Positions 1 to 6,498 of a stretch of 9,227 bases of DNA are shown here, in pieces. Each line of letters opens with the position of its first letter. Positions within the stretch are counted from its first letter, which is position 1. The position numbers were made by a program, and so were the translations under genes. The notes below the pieces were generated by a model. It was not told where the DNA came from and made no database searches. It saw only the letters and a program-made list of their open reading frames with translations. The stretch is from an uncultured Lachnospiraceae bacterium (GTDB lineage: Bacteria; Bacillota; Clostridia; Lachnospirales; Lachnospiraceae): positions 1-9,227 of the forward strand of contig CAMWUP010000061.1 in the NCBI GenBank assembly GCA_947177465.1. The letters run 5' to 3'.

Positions 1-1299
1 CGGGAGTTGTGTCCGGAGTATGAAAATCTGCTGTCGGAATGGCTGGGGGAGCGTCTGGATATCGCGGTAAAGCCGGAAGATGTGGCGGACAATATTGTGC
101 AAATCTATCAATTGGAACAGGAGGGAGAAAAGGAGCTGCTGCTGTTAGAGTACAGCGGTCTTGAAATTCCCTGGTATTACATAGCAAAGGAAGGGGAAGC
201 GTATCAAATCGGCGCTGTCAGGCTGGAGGGCTATGAAAGCATGAGCGGGCAGTCTTGTGAAAGAGTTGTGTTTGCCGATGAGGATGGATATTGTCTGCTG
301 TTATACGGGACTGTGAGGAGGACATATACGGAAGAGGAAGAACTGCTTCGCTTGTGCCGTTTTACCTTACGGGAAGAGGAAGGAGAATCCCCCTTCAGCA
401 TAGAAGAAAGAAGGTATATCCGAGCAAGAACCACGAGAGTAGCGCCGGACTTTTTCTATCTGAATGGCAGTGCTGACCTGACGCCCGCCGTGCAGGAATA
501 CGTGGAGGAAAATGCGGCTGTTTTTGCGGACAGGCTGCTTGGAAATGAAGTCATCTGGGGGGATGAAGAATATGCAAAAGTGCCTGAGAAGGACGCAGAA
601 ATCCTATGGACGGAATTGGATAAGCAGGATACCATCAGGGACTGGCAGTGGCTGGACCATGTCTGTCAGGCAGACTATGACAATGATGGCAGGGAAGAGC
701 TGTTTTGGCGCGGTTTTATATGGAACAGGAGGGAAAACGCGCTGCTTGAGGAGGAAAACGACGGATACCGGACGGCGTATGTCCGGCTTTTTGACAAGGA
801 TGTGATTGCAGAACAGATGTGGTTTGTGGAATTTGAGGGAAAAATCATTACCTTTGAAATTGCCGAGCCATACGGGGCGGATTGTCCGCTTTTGTCTGCA
901 TATCTGATAGAAGAAAACAAGAAAACGCCGATTCTGACCTGTCAGCTTGTCTATGGACAGACAGTGGAAATCGATAAAGACGCATATGTTGGATACGGAT
1001 ATGAAACAGACTGCTTCGGAATCAAGCCGGTTGTGCCCCTGATTGCGGAATTGAAAGAAGAGACGCCGGAACAGGCGGCATTTCGTGAAGAATTGACGGC
1101 ATGGATACGGGGAGTGGGAGAAGAGGTTACCATAACGCCCACGGGGGAAGAGGTACCGATTCCAAAGGACTTTCTTGCTTTTCTCAGGGAGGGCGCAGCG
1201 TGGAGTCTTTCGGGGAGACGCTTTTCTGCATATGTGTCGCCCTATGAGGTGGATACGGAAAAGGATTTGGCGGAATTTGAAGAGAAATACGAGGAGTAG
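1..1299 (+). pseudogene. Large repeat-containing protein of unknown function, upstream fragment, 5' end outside window, ends at in-frame TAG
   Basis: The frame is open from the first base of the window (codons CGG GAG before the TTG at 7), so the true start lies upstream and TTG 7 is not a credible start. Counting from base 7, the visible part is 430 residues, rich in Glu and aromatic residues, with no membrane helix. It has a short acidic motif, DYDNDGREE, at residues 223-231, which resembles the Asp-rich calcium-binding loops of FG-GAP/VCBS-type or EF-hand-like proteins, and then EQMWFVEFEG at 269-278. Matching motifs recur in the same order after the TAG at 1297, in the same frame. I therefore read this as the first half of one interrupted gene. 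I do not recognise the family. A lipoprotein or secreted protein is possible, but the N-terminus that would show it is missing. The coding style matches the neighbours, so this is not obvious foreign DNA. Confidence 0.7.
1297..1299 (+). other. In-frame amber codon splitting one coding region
   Basis: TAG at 1297-1299 follows codons for KYEE and is followed in the same frame by codons for LSHSDAWYD and then the ATG at 1327, open to 2275. The nearest Shine-Dalgarno-like string (GAGGAG, 1291-1296) is 30 nt from ATG 1327, too far to restart translation there, and no in-frame ATG/GTG/TTG lies closer. A single base change from CAG, GAG or AAG would explain it. By alignment of the two modules the site faces roughly Lys22 (AAG) of the first module. 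TAG also ends remA at 3616-3618, where it must be an ordinary stop, so genome-wide recoding of TAG is unlikely. Confidence 0.75.
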
Positions 1300-2277
1300 C
1301 TTTCGCATTCGGACGCCTGGTATGATATGGTGTATCGCTGGGAGGCAGAGGATGGAACCGACAATTATCTTGTGAGCGAAGCCTATGATTTTTGGGAGGA
1401 AATCAATACGCTGTACTGGTATCGGGATGATGGCGAAGGGGTGTATCAAAAAGAGGCGATTACCGATTTGTCCACAGGTTACGGCTCGTACTGCGGTATT
1501 CTGGCTTACGGTGGGCAGCGTTACTGTGTGATTGTGGGGCGGGATACCTGGATTTCGCCCTTGCGGATGGATTTGATATCTTTGGGGGATGCGGGAGAAT
1601 GGGAACATTACTGTATTTCTTATACCTATGAATCAAAGCAGTATGATACGCATGCTTTTTATGATGCGGGTATACCGGCAGCGCTTCCTGACTATGTGTT
1701 GGAGGAATCGGAGGAAATCCTTGCGTGTAAGCATTGGGAAGTATATGAAGGACGTGGCGCCTATGAAGAACTGTCAAATGAGGTGTGGCGGAATATCAAA
1801 AACAGGGATTTATCCTATGCCATACAATATGCTATATATACATCATGGAGCACACCCGGACACAACCAATACAAGGAAGTGGATGTGGATAACGATGGGG
1901 AACCGGAGTATACGGCTTCTTATCAAGTATGGGCGCCCAGAGGTGACAGATTTTTATTCCATACTATATATGGCTGGCAGGACGGTGCATTTGTGGAACT
2001 GTCTCTGGGAGAGGGGATTTTGGATTGTTATTTTGATAGGGACGACGACTATGGGGTACTTGCCGGTTTGGAACAGCTTTGGTTTGAGGAACTGGACGGT
2101 GTGACTTATCTGTTTACGGTGGAAGAGCTCTCCCTGTTTGACAGCTATCTGCTGCGTGTCCGGCTGATAAAGGACGGCGAGGTACATGATGTGGGTGCGT
2201 GGCTGTTTCGGCGCAGCGGTGCAGTTTTAGAGGATATCCAGAAGATGGAGGAGTATGATATGTGGATGGCGGCGTAA
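1300..2277 (+). pseudogene. Downstream fragment of the amber-split repeat protein (open frame from ATG 1327)
   Basis: The frame continues directly from the upstream fragment after the TAG. The first ATG is at 1327 and gives 316 residues, ending with TAA at 2275-2277. No Shine-Dalgarno sequence lies at a proper distance before 1327, so independent translation would be poor. Counting from 1327, the fragment carries FYDAG at 111-115, DVDNDGEPE at 186-194 and EQLWFEELDG at 249-258. These match FYLNG (150-154), DYDNDGREE (223-231) and EQMWFVEFEG (269-278) of the upstream fragment in the same order. It ends in MWMAA shortly after the second module, so it lacks the ~100 residues that follow the first module. 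No membrane helix or known catalytic motif is visible. A gene finder may call it a separate hypothetical protein; I favour one broken gene, or one gene with a sequencing error. Confidence 0.65.
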
Positions 2278-2324
2278 AGAACGAATTGCTGTGACTGCAT
2301 ACATGCCGCACTGTAACGCTTTAC
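2278..2324. other. Short gap between repeat-protein gene and yicC promoter
   Basis: These 47 nt between the TAA at 2277 and the yicC -35 box hold no open frame and no hairpin with a U-tract that I can see. Termination of the upstream gene is therefore not explained here, and read-through into the yicC operon is possible. Confidence 0.5.
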
Positions 2325-2353
2325 TTGACGATTTCCGGTGTTTTGTCTATAAT
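2325..2353 (+). promoter_or_regulatory. SigA-type promoter of the yicC-remA-gmk-rpoZ operon
   Basis: TTGACG at 2325-2330 matches the -35 consensus at five of six positions. TATAAT at 2348-2353 is a perfect -10 box. The spacer is exactly 17 nt. Transcription would start near 2358-2361, leaving a leader of about 90 nt before the yicC ATG at 2448. It lies in the only gap upstream of yicC, and no equally good promoter is seen between yicC and rpoZ, so it probably drives all four genes. Confidence 0.85.
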
Positions 2354-2358
2354 GGAGA

Positions 2359-2376
2359 CTGTAAAACTTGATACAG
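2359..2376 (+). promoter_or_regulatory. Inverted repeat CTGTA-N8-TACAG at the predicted transcription start
   Basis: CTGTA at 2359-2363 and TACAG at 2372-2376 form a perfect 5-bp dyad separated by 8 nt, beginning about 6 nt after the -10 box. The position suits a repressor operator or a 5'-terminal stem in the mRNA. A 5-bp dyad can arise by chance, so this is only a candidate. Confidence 0.25.
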
Positions 2377-2415
2377 GGCAATGGAAAGGCTGTGGAGAGT
2401 CCTTTTGTTGCCGGA

Positions 2416-2434
2416 TTCCCCGCAAAAGCGGGAA
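2416..2434 (+). promoter_or_regulatory. Leader hairpin just upstream of the yicC ribosome binding site
   Basis: CCCGC (2419-2423), an AAAA loop and GCGGG (2428-2432) form a compact GC-rich stem. It extends by two A-T pairs (2416-2417 with 2433-2434) past a bulged C at 2418. No U-tract follows, so it is not a terminator. It ends 3 nt before the GGGAG ribosome binding site (2438-2442) and might affect access to it or protect the mRNA 5' region. Confidence 0.4.
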
Positions 2435-2447
2435 GATGGGAGAACCG

Positions 2448-3326
2448 ATGATAAAAAGCATGACCGGTTTTGGCAGGTGTGAGCTGTCGGAAGGAAGCCG
2501 CAAATTCACAGTGGAGATGAAGTCCGTAAACCACAGGTATCTTGACGTGAACATTAAGATGCCAAAGAAGCTGAACTTTTTTGAAGCGTCCATTCGGAAT
2601 GAACTGAAAAACTATATCCAGCGCGGGAAGGTGGACATTTTTATTACCTATGAGGACTTTTCCGAGACCGGAAGCTGTGTCAAATATAACCGCGAGCTGG
2701 CGGCGGAGTATCTCGCCTATCTGCGGCAGATAGCAGAGGAATTTGGTCTGGATGACGATGTGAGAGTGTCCACACTGGCAAGGTATCCGGAGGTTCTGAC
2801 GCTCGAGGAGCAGGAAGAGGACGAGGAAGAGCTGTGGCGTGAGCTTGACAAGGCGTTAAAGCAGGCGGCGGAGGCCTTTGTGGAGACGCGTATCAGGGAG
2901 GGCGAAAACCTGAAGGCAGACCTTGTGGAAAAGCTGGAGGGTATGCTTGTGCATGTGGATTTTATCACGGAGCGTTCTCCGCAGATTATTGAGGACTACA
3001 AGCAAAAGCTGCATGACAAAGTGCAGGAGCTGCTTGCCGATGCCCATGTGGAGGAGAGCAGGCTTCTGACGGAGGTTACCATTTTTGCGGATAAGGTCTG
3101 TGTGGACGAAGAGCTTGTGCGGCTAAGAAGCCATATAGAGGCGACGAAGGCGGCGCTCATCGAAGGCGGCAGCGTTGGTAGAAAGCTTGACTTTATTGCA
3201 CAGGAGATGAACAGGGAAGCCAATACCATTTTGAGTAAGACCGGCGACTTGGAGATTTCCGCACATGCAATTGATTTAAAGACAGAAATTGAAAAGGTCA
3301 GGGAGCAAATCCAGAATATCGAATAA
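2448..3326 (+). CDS. yicC: YicC/YloC family endoribonuclease
   Basis: Translates to 292 residues, normal for the YicC family. It begins MIKSMTGFGR, the family's hallmark N-terminus, followed by SVNHRYLD near residue 27. The C-terminal DUF1732-type block runs from about 245 to 292, with KLDFIAQEMNREANT, SKTGDLEI and a closing REQIQNIE, all strongly conserved. The middle (about 80-240) is Glu/Lys-rich and helical, including an acidic stretch near 120-130. Family members in E. coli and B. subtilis are reported to be RNA-cleaving enzymes, and YicC is linked to stationary-phase survival; I infer the same cytoplasmic role here. ATG 2448 is chosen because GGGAG at 2438-2442 precedes it by 5 nt and the protein then starts at the family motif. 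In-frame codons further upstream lie inside the promoter. It is the first gene of the operon, and remA starts 13 nt after its stop. Confidence 0.95.
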   Translation: MIKSMTGFGRCELSEGSRKFTVEMKSVNHRYLDVNIKMPKKLNFFEASIRNELKNYIQRGKVDIFITYEDFSETGSCVKYNRELAAEYLAYLRQIAEEFGLDDDVRVSTLARYPEVLTLEEQEEDEEELWRELDKALKQAAEAFVETRIREGENLKADLVEKLEGMLVHVDFITERSPQIIEDYKQKLHDKVQELLADAHVEESRLLTEVTIFADKVCVDEELVRLRSHIEATKAALIEGGSVGRKLDFIAQEMNREANTILSKTGDLEISAHAIDLKTEIEKVREQIQNIE

Positions 3327-3339
3327 AAGAGAGGCAGCA

Positions 3340-3618
3340 ATGAATAAACTGATTCATATCGGTTTTGGCAATATCGTAAATACCGGTAAGATTATTGCCA
3401 TAGTCAGTCCTGATTCCGCACCGATAAAACGCATGGTACAGAATGCAAAGGAAAAGGGCATGGCGATAGACGCTACACAGGGGCGCAAGACAAAGTCGGT
3501 GCTTGTCATGGAGAACAGCCAGCTTGTGCTGTCGGCGCTTTTACCGGAAACCATAGCTGGCAGGGCGCAGGTTAGCTCCGGTGAGGAGAATCTGTCAGGA
3601 GGCGAGGAAGATGAATAG
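3340..3618 (+). CDS. remA: RemA family extracellular matrix regulator (DUF370)
   Basis: Encodes 92 residues beginning MNKLIHIGFGN. The family signatures are VSPDSAPIKRMV (about 22-33) and ATQGRKTKSVLVMENS (45-60), followed by LPETIA. In B. subtilis RemA (YlzA) forms rings that bind DNA and activates matrix and osmoprotection genes; the basic GRKTK segment lies in the region expected to contact DNA. Whether the target here is biofilm genes is unknown. ATG 3340 is supported by GAGAGG (3329-3334) 5 nt upstream; an in-frame start inside yicC at 3289 would add 17 residues not in the family. The C-terminus is an acidic Ser/Gly/Glu-rich tail (about 79-92) whose codons also supply the gmk ribosome binding site. 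The stop is TAG and overlaps the gmk start. Confidence 0.93.
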   Translation: MNKLIHIGFGNIVNTGKIIAIVSPDSAPIKRMVQNAKEKGMAIDATQGRKTKSVLVMENSQLVLSALLPETIAGRAQVSSGEENLSGGEEDE

Positions 3619-4240
3619 AGGGATACTGATTGTGCTTTCCGGATTTTCCGGCGCGGGAAAAGGAACTTTGATGAAGGCGCTTATGAAAACGTATGACAAT
3701 TATGCGCTTTCTATCTCCATGACTACCAGAAACCCAAGACCGGGCGAGGTGGATGGCAGGGAATATTTTTTTTCCACAAGGGAAACTTTTGAAGAAAAGA
3801 TTGCACAAAACGGATTAATAGAGTATGCTGAGTATTGTGGCAATTATTACGGAACGCCGCGCGACTATGTGGACGAGCAGCTTACAAAGGGAAGGGACGT
3901 CATCTTAGAGATTGAGATTCAAGGGATGCGAAAGGTAAAGCAGATGTTTCCGGAAGTGCTTTCCCTGTTTGTGACGCCGCCTTCGGCTGCCGAGCTGGAG
4001 CGCAGGCTGCGTGGCAGGGGAACGGAGACGGAAGAGGTAATAAAGACGCGGCTTATGCGTGCTGTGGGCGAGGCAGACGGCGTGGAGGATTACGAGTATA
4101 TTGTAATCAACGACGATTTGCAGACCTGCGTTTCCCAGATACATGGCATCGTACAGGCGGCAAAGCTTGCCACAGCCAGAAATACGGAATTTATTCAGGA
4201 AATCAGAAAAGAAATAGGTGCTTTATCGAAAGGAGAATAA
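3611..4240 (+). CDS. gmk: Guanylate kinase
   Basis: Encodes 209 residues, typical for bacterial guanylate kinase, which phosphorylates GMP to GDP with ATP in the cytoplasm. The P-loop is GFSGAGKGT (11-19), with Phe where many homologues have Pro. The GMP-binding block SISMTTRNPRPGE (34-46) is followed by DGREYFF (48-54), IEYAEYCGNYYGTP (70-83), the ILEIEIQG strand (98-105, where Asp is more usual than Glu at the third acidic position) and an Arg-rich lid segment RRLRGRGTET (131-140). ATG 3611 is chosen over an in-frame upstream ATG at 3581 because GGAGGCGAGGAAG sits directly before it and the product then begins at the normal position. It overlaps the end of remA by 8 nt, implying coupled translation. 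In Bacillota Gmk is a known target of (p)ppGpp inhibition. Confidence 0.97.
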   Translation: MNRGILIVLSGFSGAGKGTLMKALMKTYDNYALSISMTTRNPRPGEVDGREYFFSTRETFEEKIAQNGLIEYAEYCGNYYGTPRDYVDEQLTKGRDVILEIEIQGMRKVKQMFPEVLSLFVTPPSAAELERRLRGRGTETEEVIKTRLMRAVGEADGVEDYEYIVINDDLQTCVSQIHGIVQAAKLATARNTEFIQEIRKEIGALSKGE

Positions 4241-4241
4241 C

Positions 4242-4484
4242 ATGTTACATCCATCTTATACCGATTTAATGAAGGTTGTCAATGCGGACGTGGAGCCGGG
4301 AGAGGAGCCTGTAGTCAGCAGCAGATATTCTATTGTTATGGCGACTTCAAAAAGAGCAAGGCAGATTATCGGCGGGGACACTCCGATGGTAGACGGACGT
4401 GGCAAGAAGCCTCTGTCTGTTGCGGTGGAAGAGCTGAACGATGGCAAAATAAAGATATTGAGCGACGAAGAAGAACAGGCATAA
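4242..4484 (+). CDS. rpoZ: DNA-directed RNA polymerase omega subunit
   Basis: Encodes 80 residues, within the normal range for Gram-positive omega. The conserved region reads SSRYSIVMATSKRARQI (26-42), followed by a Gly-rich loop and KPLSVAVEELNDGKI (56-70), the segments that wrap around the beta' C-terminus and help assemble the core enzyme. The tail is acidic (DEEEQA). ATG 4242 is 1 nt after the gmk stop and has AGGAG (4231-4235) 6 nt upstream; that site lies in the last gmk codons, so the two genes are tightly coupled. An in-frame ATG at 4218 lies inside gmk and lacks support. gmk-rpoZ adjacency is widespread in bacteria and links guanine nucleotide supply with the transcription machinery. 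Confidence 0.95.
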   Translation: MLHPSYTDLMKVVNADVEPGEEPVVSSRYSIVMATSKRARQIIGGDTPMVDGRGKKPLSVAVEELNDGKIKILSDEEEQA

Positions 4485-4494
4485 AAAGGAAGGC

Positions 4495-4524
4495 AAGAGA
4501 AAGACCGGTTTCGGGATTTCTCTT
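4495..4524 (+). promoter_or_regulatory. Hairpin 1 in the rpoZ-rimO gap (antiterminator-like candidate)
   Basis: AAGAGAAA (4495-4502) pairs perfectly with TTTCTCTT (4517-4524). Inside, GA (4503-4504) faces GA (4515-4516), allowing two tandem G-A pairs, then CCG (4505-4507) pairs with CGG (4512-4514) around GTTT. The 3' side is only moderately U-rich. The structure shares bases 4522-4524 with the next hairpin, so the two cannot both form fully. Confidence 0.5.
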
Positions 4525-4551
4525 TCTTGTTCCATAAGAAAGCTTCTTTTT
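4522..4551 (+). terminator. Candidate Rho-independent terminator after rpoZ (hairpin 2)
   Basis: CTTTCTT (4522-4528) pairs perfectly with AAGAAAG (4536-4542) around a 7-nt loop and is followed by CTTCTTTTT (4543-4551), a U-rich tract. The stem is only 7 bp and AU-rich, so termination would be partial. It may uncouple rpoZ from rimO or act as an attenuator. Confidence 0.45.
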
Positions 4552-4556
4552 ATAAT
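4527..4556 (+). promoter_or_regulatory. Weak candidate promoter for rimO-pgsA-cinA
   Basis: TATAAT at 4551-4556 is a perfect -10 box. TTGTTC at 4527-4532, with an 18-nt spacer, matches the -35 consensus only in TTG. Transcription would begin near 4563, at the rimO Shine-Dalgarno sequence, giving a very short leader. The -10 match may be chance in an AT-rich terminator tail. Confidence 0.3.
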
Positions 4557-4576
4557 TCAGGAAAAGGAAAGAACAT

Positions 4577-5914
4577 ATGAAGCTGATTTTTATTTCCTTA
4601 GGCTGCGACAAGAATCTGGTGGATACCGAAATGATGCTTGGAATGCTTCGGGACGAGGGCTATGAGTTTACGGACGATGAAAACGAGGCGGAGGCTGCGG
4701 TTGTCAATACCTGCTGTTTTATCGGCGACGCCAAGGAGGAGAGCATCAACACGCTGTTAGAGCTGGCGGCACTGAAAAAAGAGGGCAATTTAAAGGTTCT
4801 GATAGCGGCAGGCTGTCTGGCACAGCGCTACCGGCAGGAGATTGCCGAAGAGATTCCCGAGGTAGATGCGCTTGTGGGCACCATGGCAATCGACGAGATA
4901 GTGCAGGCGGTAAAGGAAGCGCTTGCCGGAAACGGCGGGGAGCATTACCGCGATATCAATGCGGCGCCGGTATGTGGGAAAAAGAGGATTGTAACCACGG
5001 GCGGGCATTATGCTTACTTAAAAATTGCGGAGGGCTGCGACAAGCACTGTACTTACTGCGTGATACCTAAGGTCAGGGGCGCTTACCGTTCCGTGCCCAT
5101 GGAAAGTCTGGTAAAAGAAGCGGAGGAGCTTGCAGCGGCAGGCGTGCGGGAGCTGATTTTAGTGGCACAGGAGACGACTCTGTACGGAGTGGATTTATAT
5201 GGTAAAAAGAGTCTGGCGGGGCTGCTTGAAAAACTGGCGGCAATACCGGATATTTACTGGCTTAGGATTTTGTACTGCTATCCTGAGGAAATAGACGATG
5301 AACTGATTGCTGTTATCAAATCAGAAAGGAAAATATGTCATTATCTGGACATTCCTATACAGCACGCCTCAGATACCATTTTAAAGAGGATGGGACGGCG
5401 CACGACAAGGGCGGATTTGACTGCCATTATTGCCAGACTGCGCGCGGAAATTCCGGATATCTGTCTGCGGACCACACTGATTACCGGATTTCCGGGGGAG
5501 ACGGAGCGGGAGCATGAGGAGCTGCTGGAATTTGTGGAAGAAATGGCGTTTGACAGGCTGGGCGTCTTTTCTTACTCACAGGAGGAAGACACGCCGGCAG
5601 CGCTTATGGAAGGGCAGGTAGAAGAGGAAGTAAAAGAAGAACGTCGTGCAGAGCTGATGGAGCTGCAGCAGGAGATTGCCTTTGCAAAAGCGGAAAGTAT
5701 GGTGGGCAGGATACTAACCGTCATGATAGAGGGCAAGGTTGCCGACGAGGACGCTTATGTGGCGCGCACCTATCGGGATGCGCCGGAGGTGGACGGTTAT
5801 CTCTTTATTGCGGCAGAGAATACGCTTATGAGCGGAGATTTTGTGAAGGTCAAGGTCACCGGTTCCAACGAATATGATTTGATAGGAGAAATAGAGTATG
5901 AATTTACCGAATAA
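4577..5914 (+). CDS. rimO: Ribosomal protein S12 methylthiotransferase RimO
   Basis: Encodes 445 residues, normal for RimO, the radical-SAM enzyme that adds a methylthio group to a conserved aspartate of ribosomal protein S12. The N-terminal UPF0004 domain has SLGCDKNLVDTE (7-18), which distinguishes RimO from MiaB, with cluster cysteines Cys10, Cys46 and Cys80. The radical-SAM core follows, with EGCDKHCTYC (152-161) supplying Cys154, Cys158 and Cys161 for the second 4Fe-4S cluster, and later LDIPIQHASD and TTLITGFPGET. Residues about 375-445 form the C-terminal TRAM domain that binds S12. The start is supported by AAAGGA (4563-4568), 8 nt upstream. It follows the hairpin-containing gap after rpoZ, and its end overlaps pgsA by 17 nt. 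Confidence 0.96.
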   Translation: MKLIFISLGCDKNLVDTEMMLGMLRDEGYEFTDDENEAEAAVVNTCCFIGDAKEESINTLLELAALKKEGNLKVLIAAGCLAQRYRQEIAEEIPEVDALVGTMAIDEIVQAVKEALAGNGGEHYRDINAAPVCGKKRIVTTGGHYAYLKIAEGCDKHCTYCVIPKVRGAYRSVPMESLVKEAEELAAAGVRELILVAQETTLYGVDLYGKKSLAGLLEKLAAIPDIYWLRILYCYPEEIDDELIAVIKSERKICHYLDIPIQHASDTILKRMGRRTTRADLTAIIARLRAEIPDICLRTTLITGFPGETEREHEELLEFVEEMAFDRLGVFSYSQEEDTPAALMEGQVEEEVKEERRAELMELQQEIAFAKAESMVGRILTVMIEGKVADEDAYVARTYRDAPEVDGYLFIAAENTLMSGDFVKVKVTGSNEYDLIGEIEYEFTE

Positions 5915-6470
5915 GCTCACTGTTTTCAGAATGATTCTGATTGTTCCTTTCGTGCTGCTGCTTTTGGGCGGCGTTCACCATTGGGGCTGGTTTACCGCTG
6001 TGTTTGGCGGTATTATGGAATATGTGGATTATATCGCGCTTGCCATCTTTATTATTGCCAGTCTGACGGATTTGCTGGATGGCAAAATCGCAAGGAAATA
6101 CAATCTGGTAACTAATTTTGGCAAATTTATGGACCCGCTTGCGGATAAGCTGCTTGTCTGTGCGGCGTTAATTTGTCTGGTGGAGATGGGACGTATTCCC
6201 GCATGGATTGTGATTCTCATTATCAGCCGTGAATTTATCATCAGCGGCTTCAGGCTGATAGCTTCCGACAAGGGCGTGGTGATTGCCGCCAGTTACTGGG
6301 GCAAATTCAAGACTACCTTTCAGATTATTATGGTCTGCCTGATGATTGCCGATATTGAGGAGCTGCGGCTTGTCACGACTGTTATCATGTGGATTGCACT
6401 GGCGCTTACGGTGATATCTCTGGTTGATTATGTGTGGAAAAACAGAGGCGTTATGTCGGATGTAAAATAA
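5898..6470 (+). CDS. pgsA: CDP-diacylglycerol--glycerol-3-phosphate 3-phosphatidyltransferase (PGP synthase)
   Basis: Encodes 190 residues of a multi-pass membrane enzyme that makes phosphatidylglycerophosphate from CDP-diacylglycerol and glycerol-3-phosphate, the committed step to phosphatidylglycerol. It starts MNLPNKLTVFRM, typical of PgsA. The complete CDP-alcohol phosphatidyltransferase motif is present: Asp58, Asp61-Gly62, Ala65-Arg66, Gly75, Asp79 and Asp83, with the required spacing; the aspartates bind the catalytic metal. Hydrophobic helices are visible near 12-24, 43-57, 85-95, 102-116, 143-152 and 160-177. ATG 5898 is supported by AGGAG (5884-5888), 9 nt upstream, and lies inside the end of rimO in another frame, so translation is probably coupled. 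cinA follows 28 nt after the stop. Confidence 0.95.
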   Translation: MNLPNKLTVFRMILIVPFVLLLLGGVHHWGWFTAVFGGIMEYVDYIALAIFIIASLTDLLDGKIARKYNLVTNFGKFMDPLADKLLVCAALICLVEMGRIPAWIVILIISREFIISGFRLIASDKGVVIAASYWGKFKTTFQIIMVCLMIADIEELRLVTTVIMWIALALTVISLVDYVWKNRGVMSDVK

Positions 6471-6498
6471 GCGTATTTGAGATATGCAGGGGGTAAAA

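Noticed and set aside
1297..1299. Amber codon read as pyrrolysine or selenocysteine-like recoding
   Set aside because: No downstream recoding structure is evident, and TAG serves as the ordinary stop of remA in the same window.
604..1608. 334-codon open frame on the - strand opposite the repeat-protein gene and spanning the amber codon
   Set aside because: Its composition (rich in His, Pro, Arg, Ile) is what an antisense frame of Glu-rich coding DNA gives, no family motif is visible, and the + strand frame has internally repeated, protein-like motifs.
2325..2447. Upstream extension of yicC from TTG 2325 or ATG 2352
   Set aside because: These codons lie within the -35/-10 promoter boxes, and the family N-terminus MIKSMTGFGR begins at 2448 with a good ribosome binding site.
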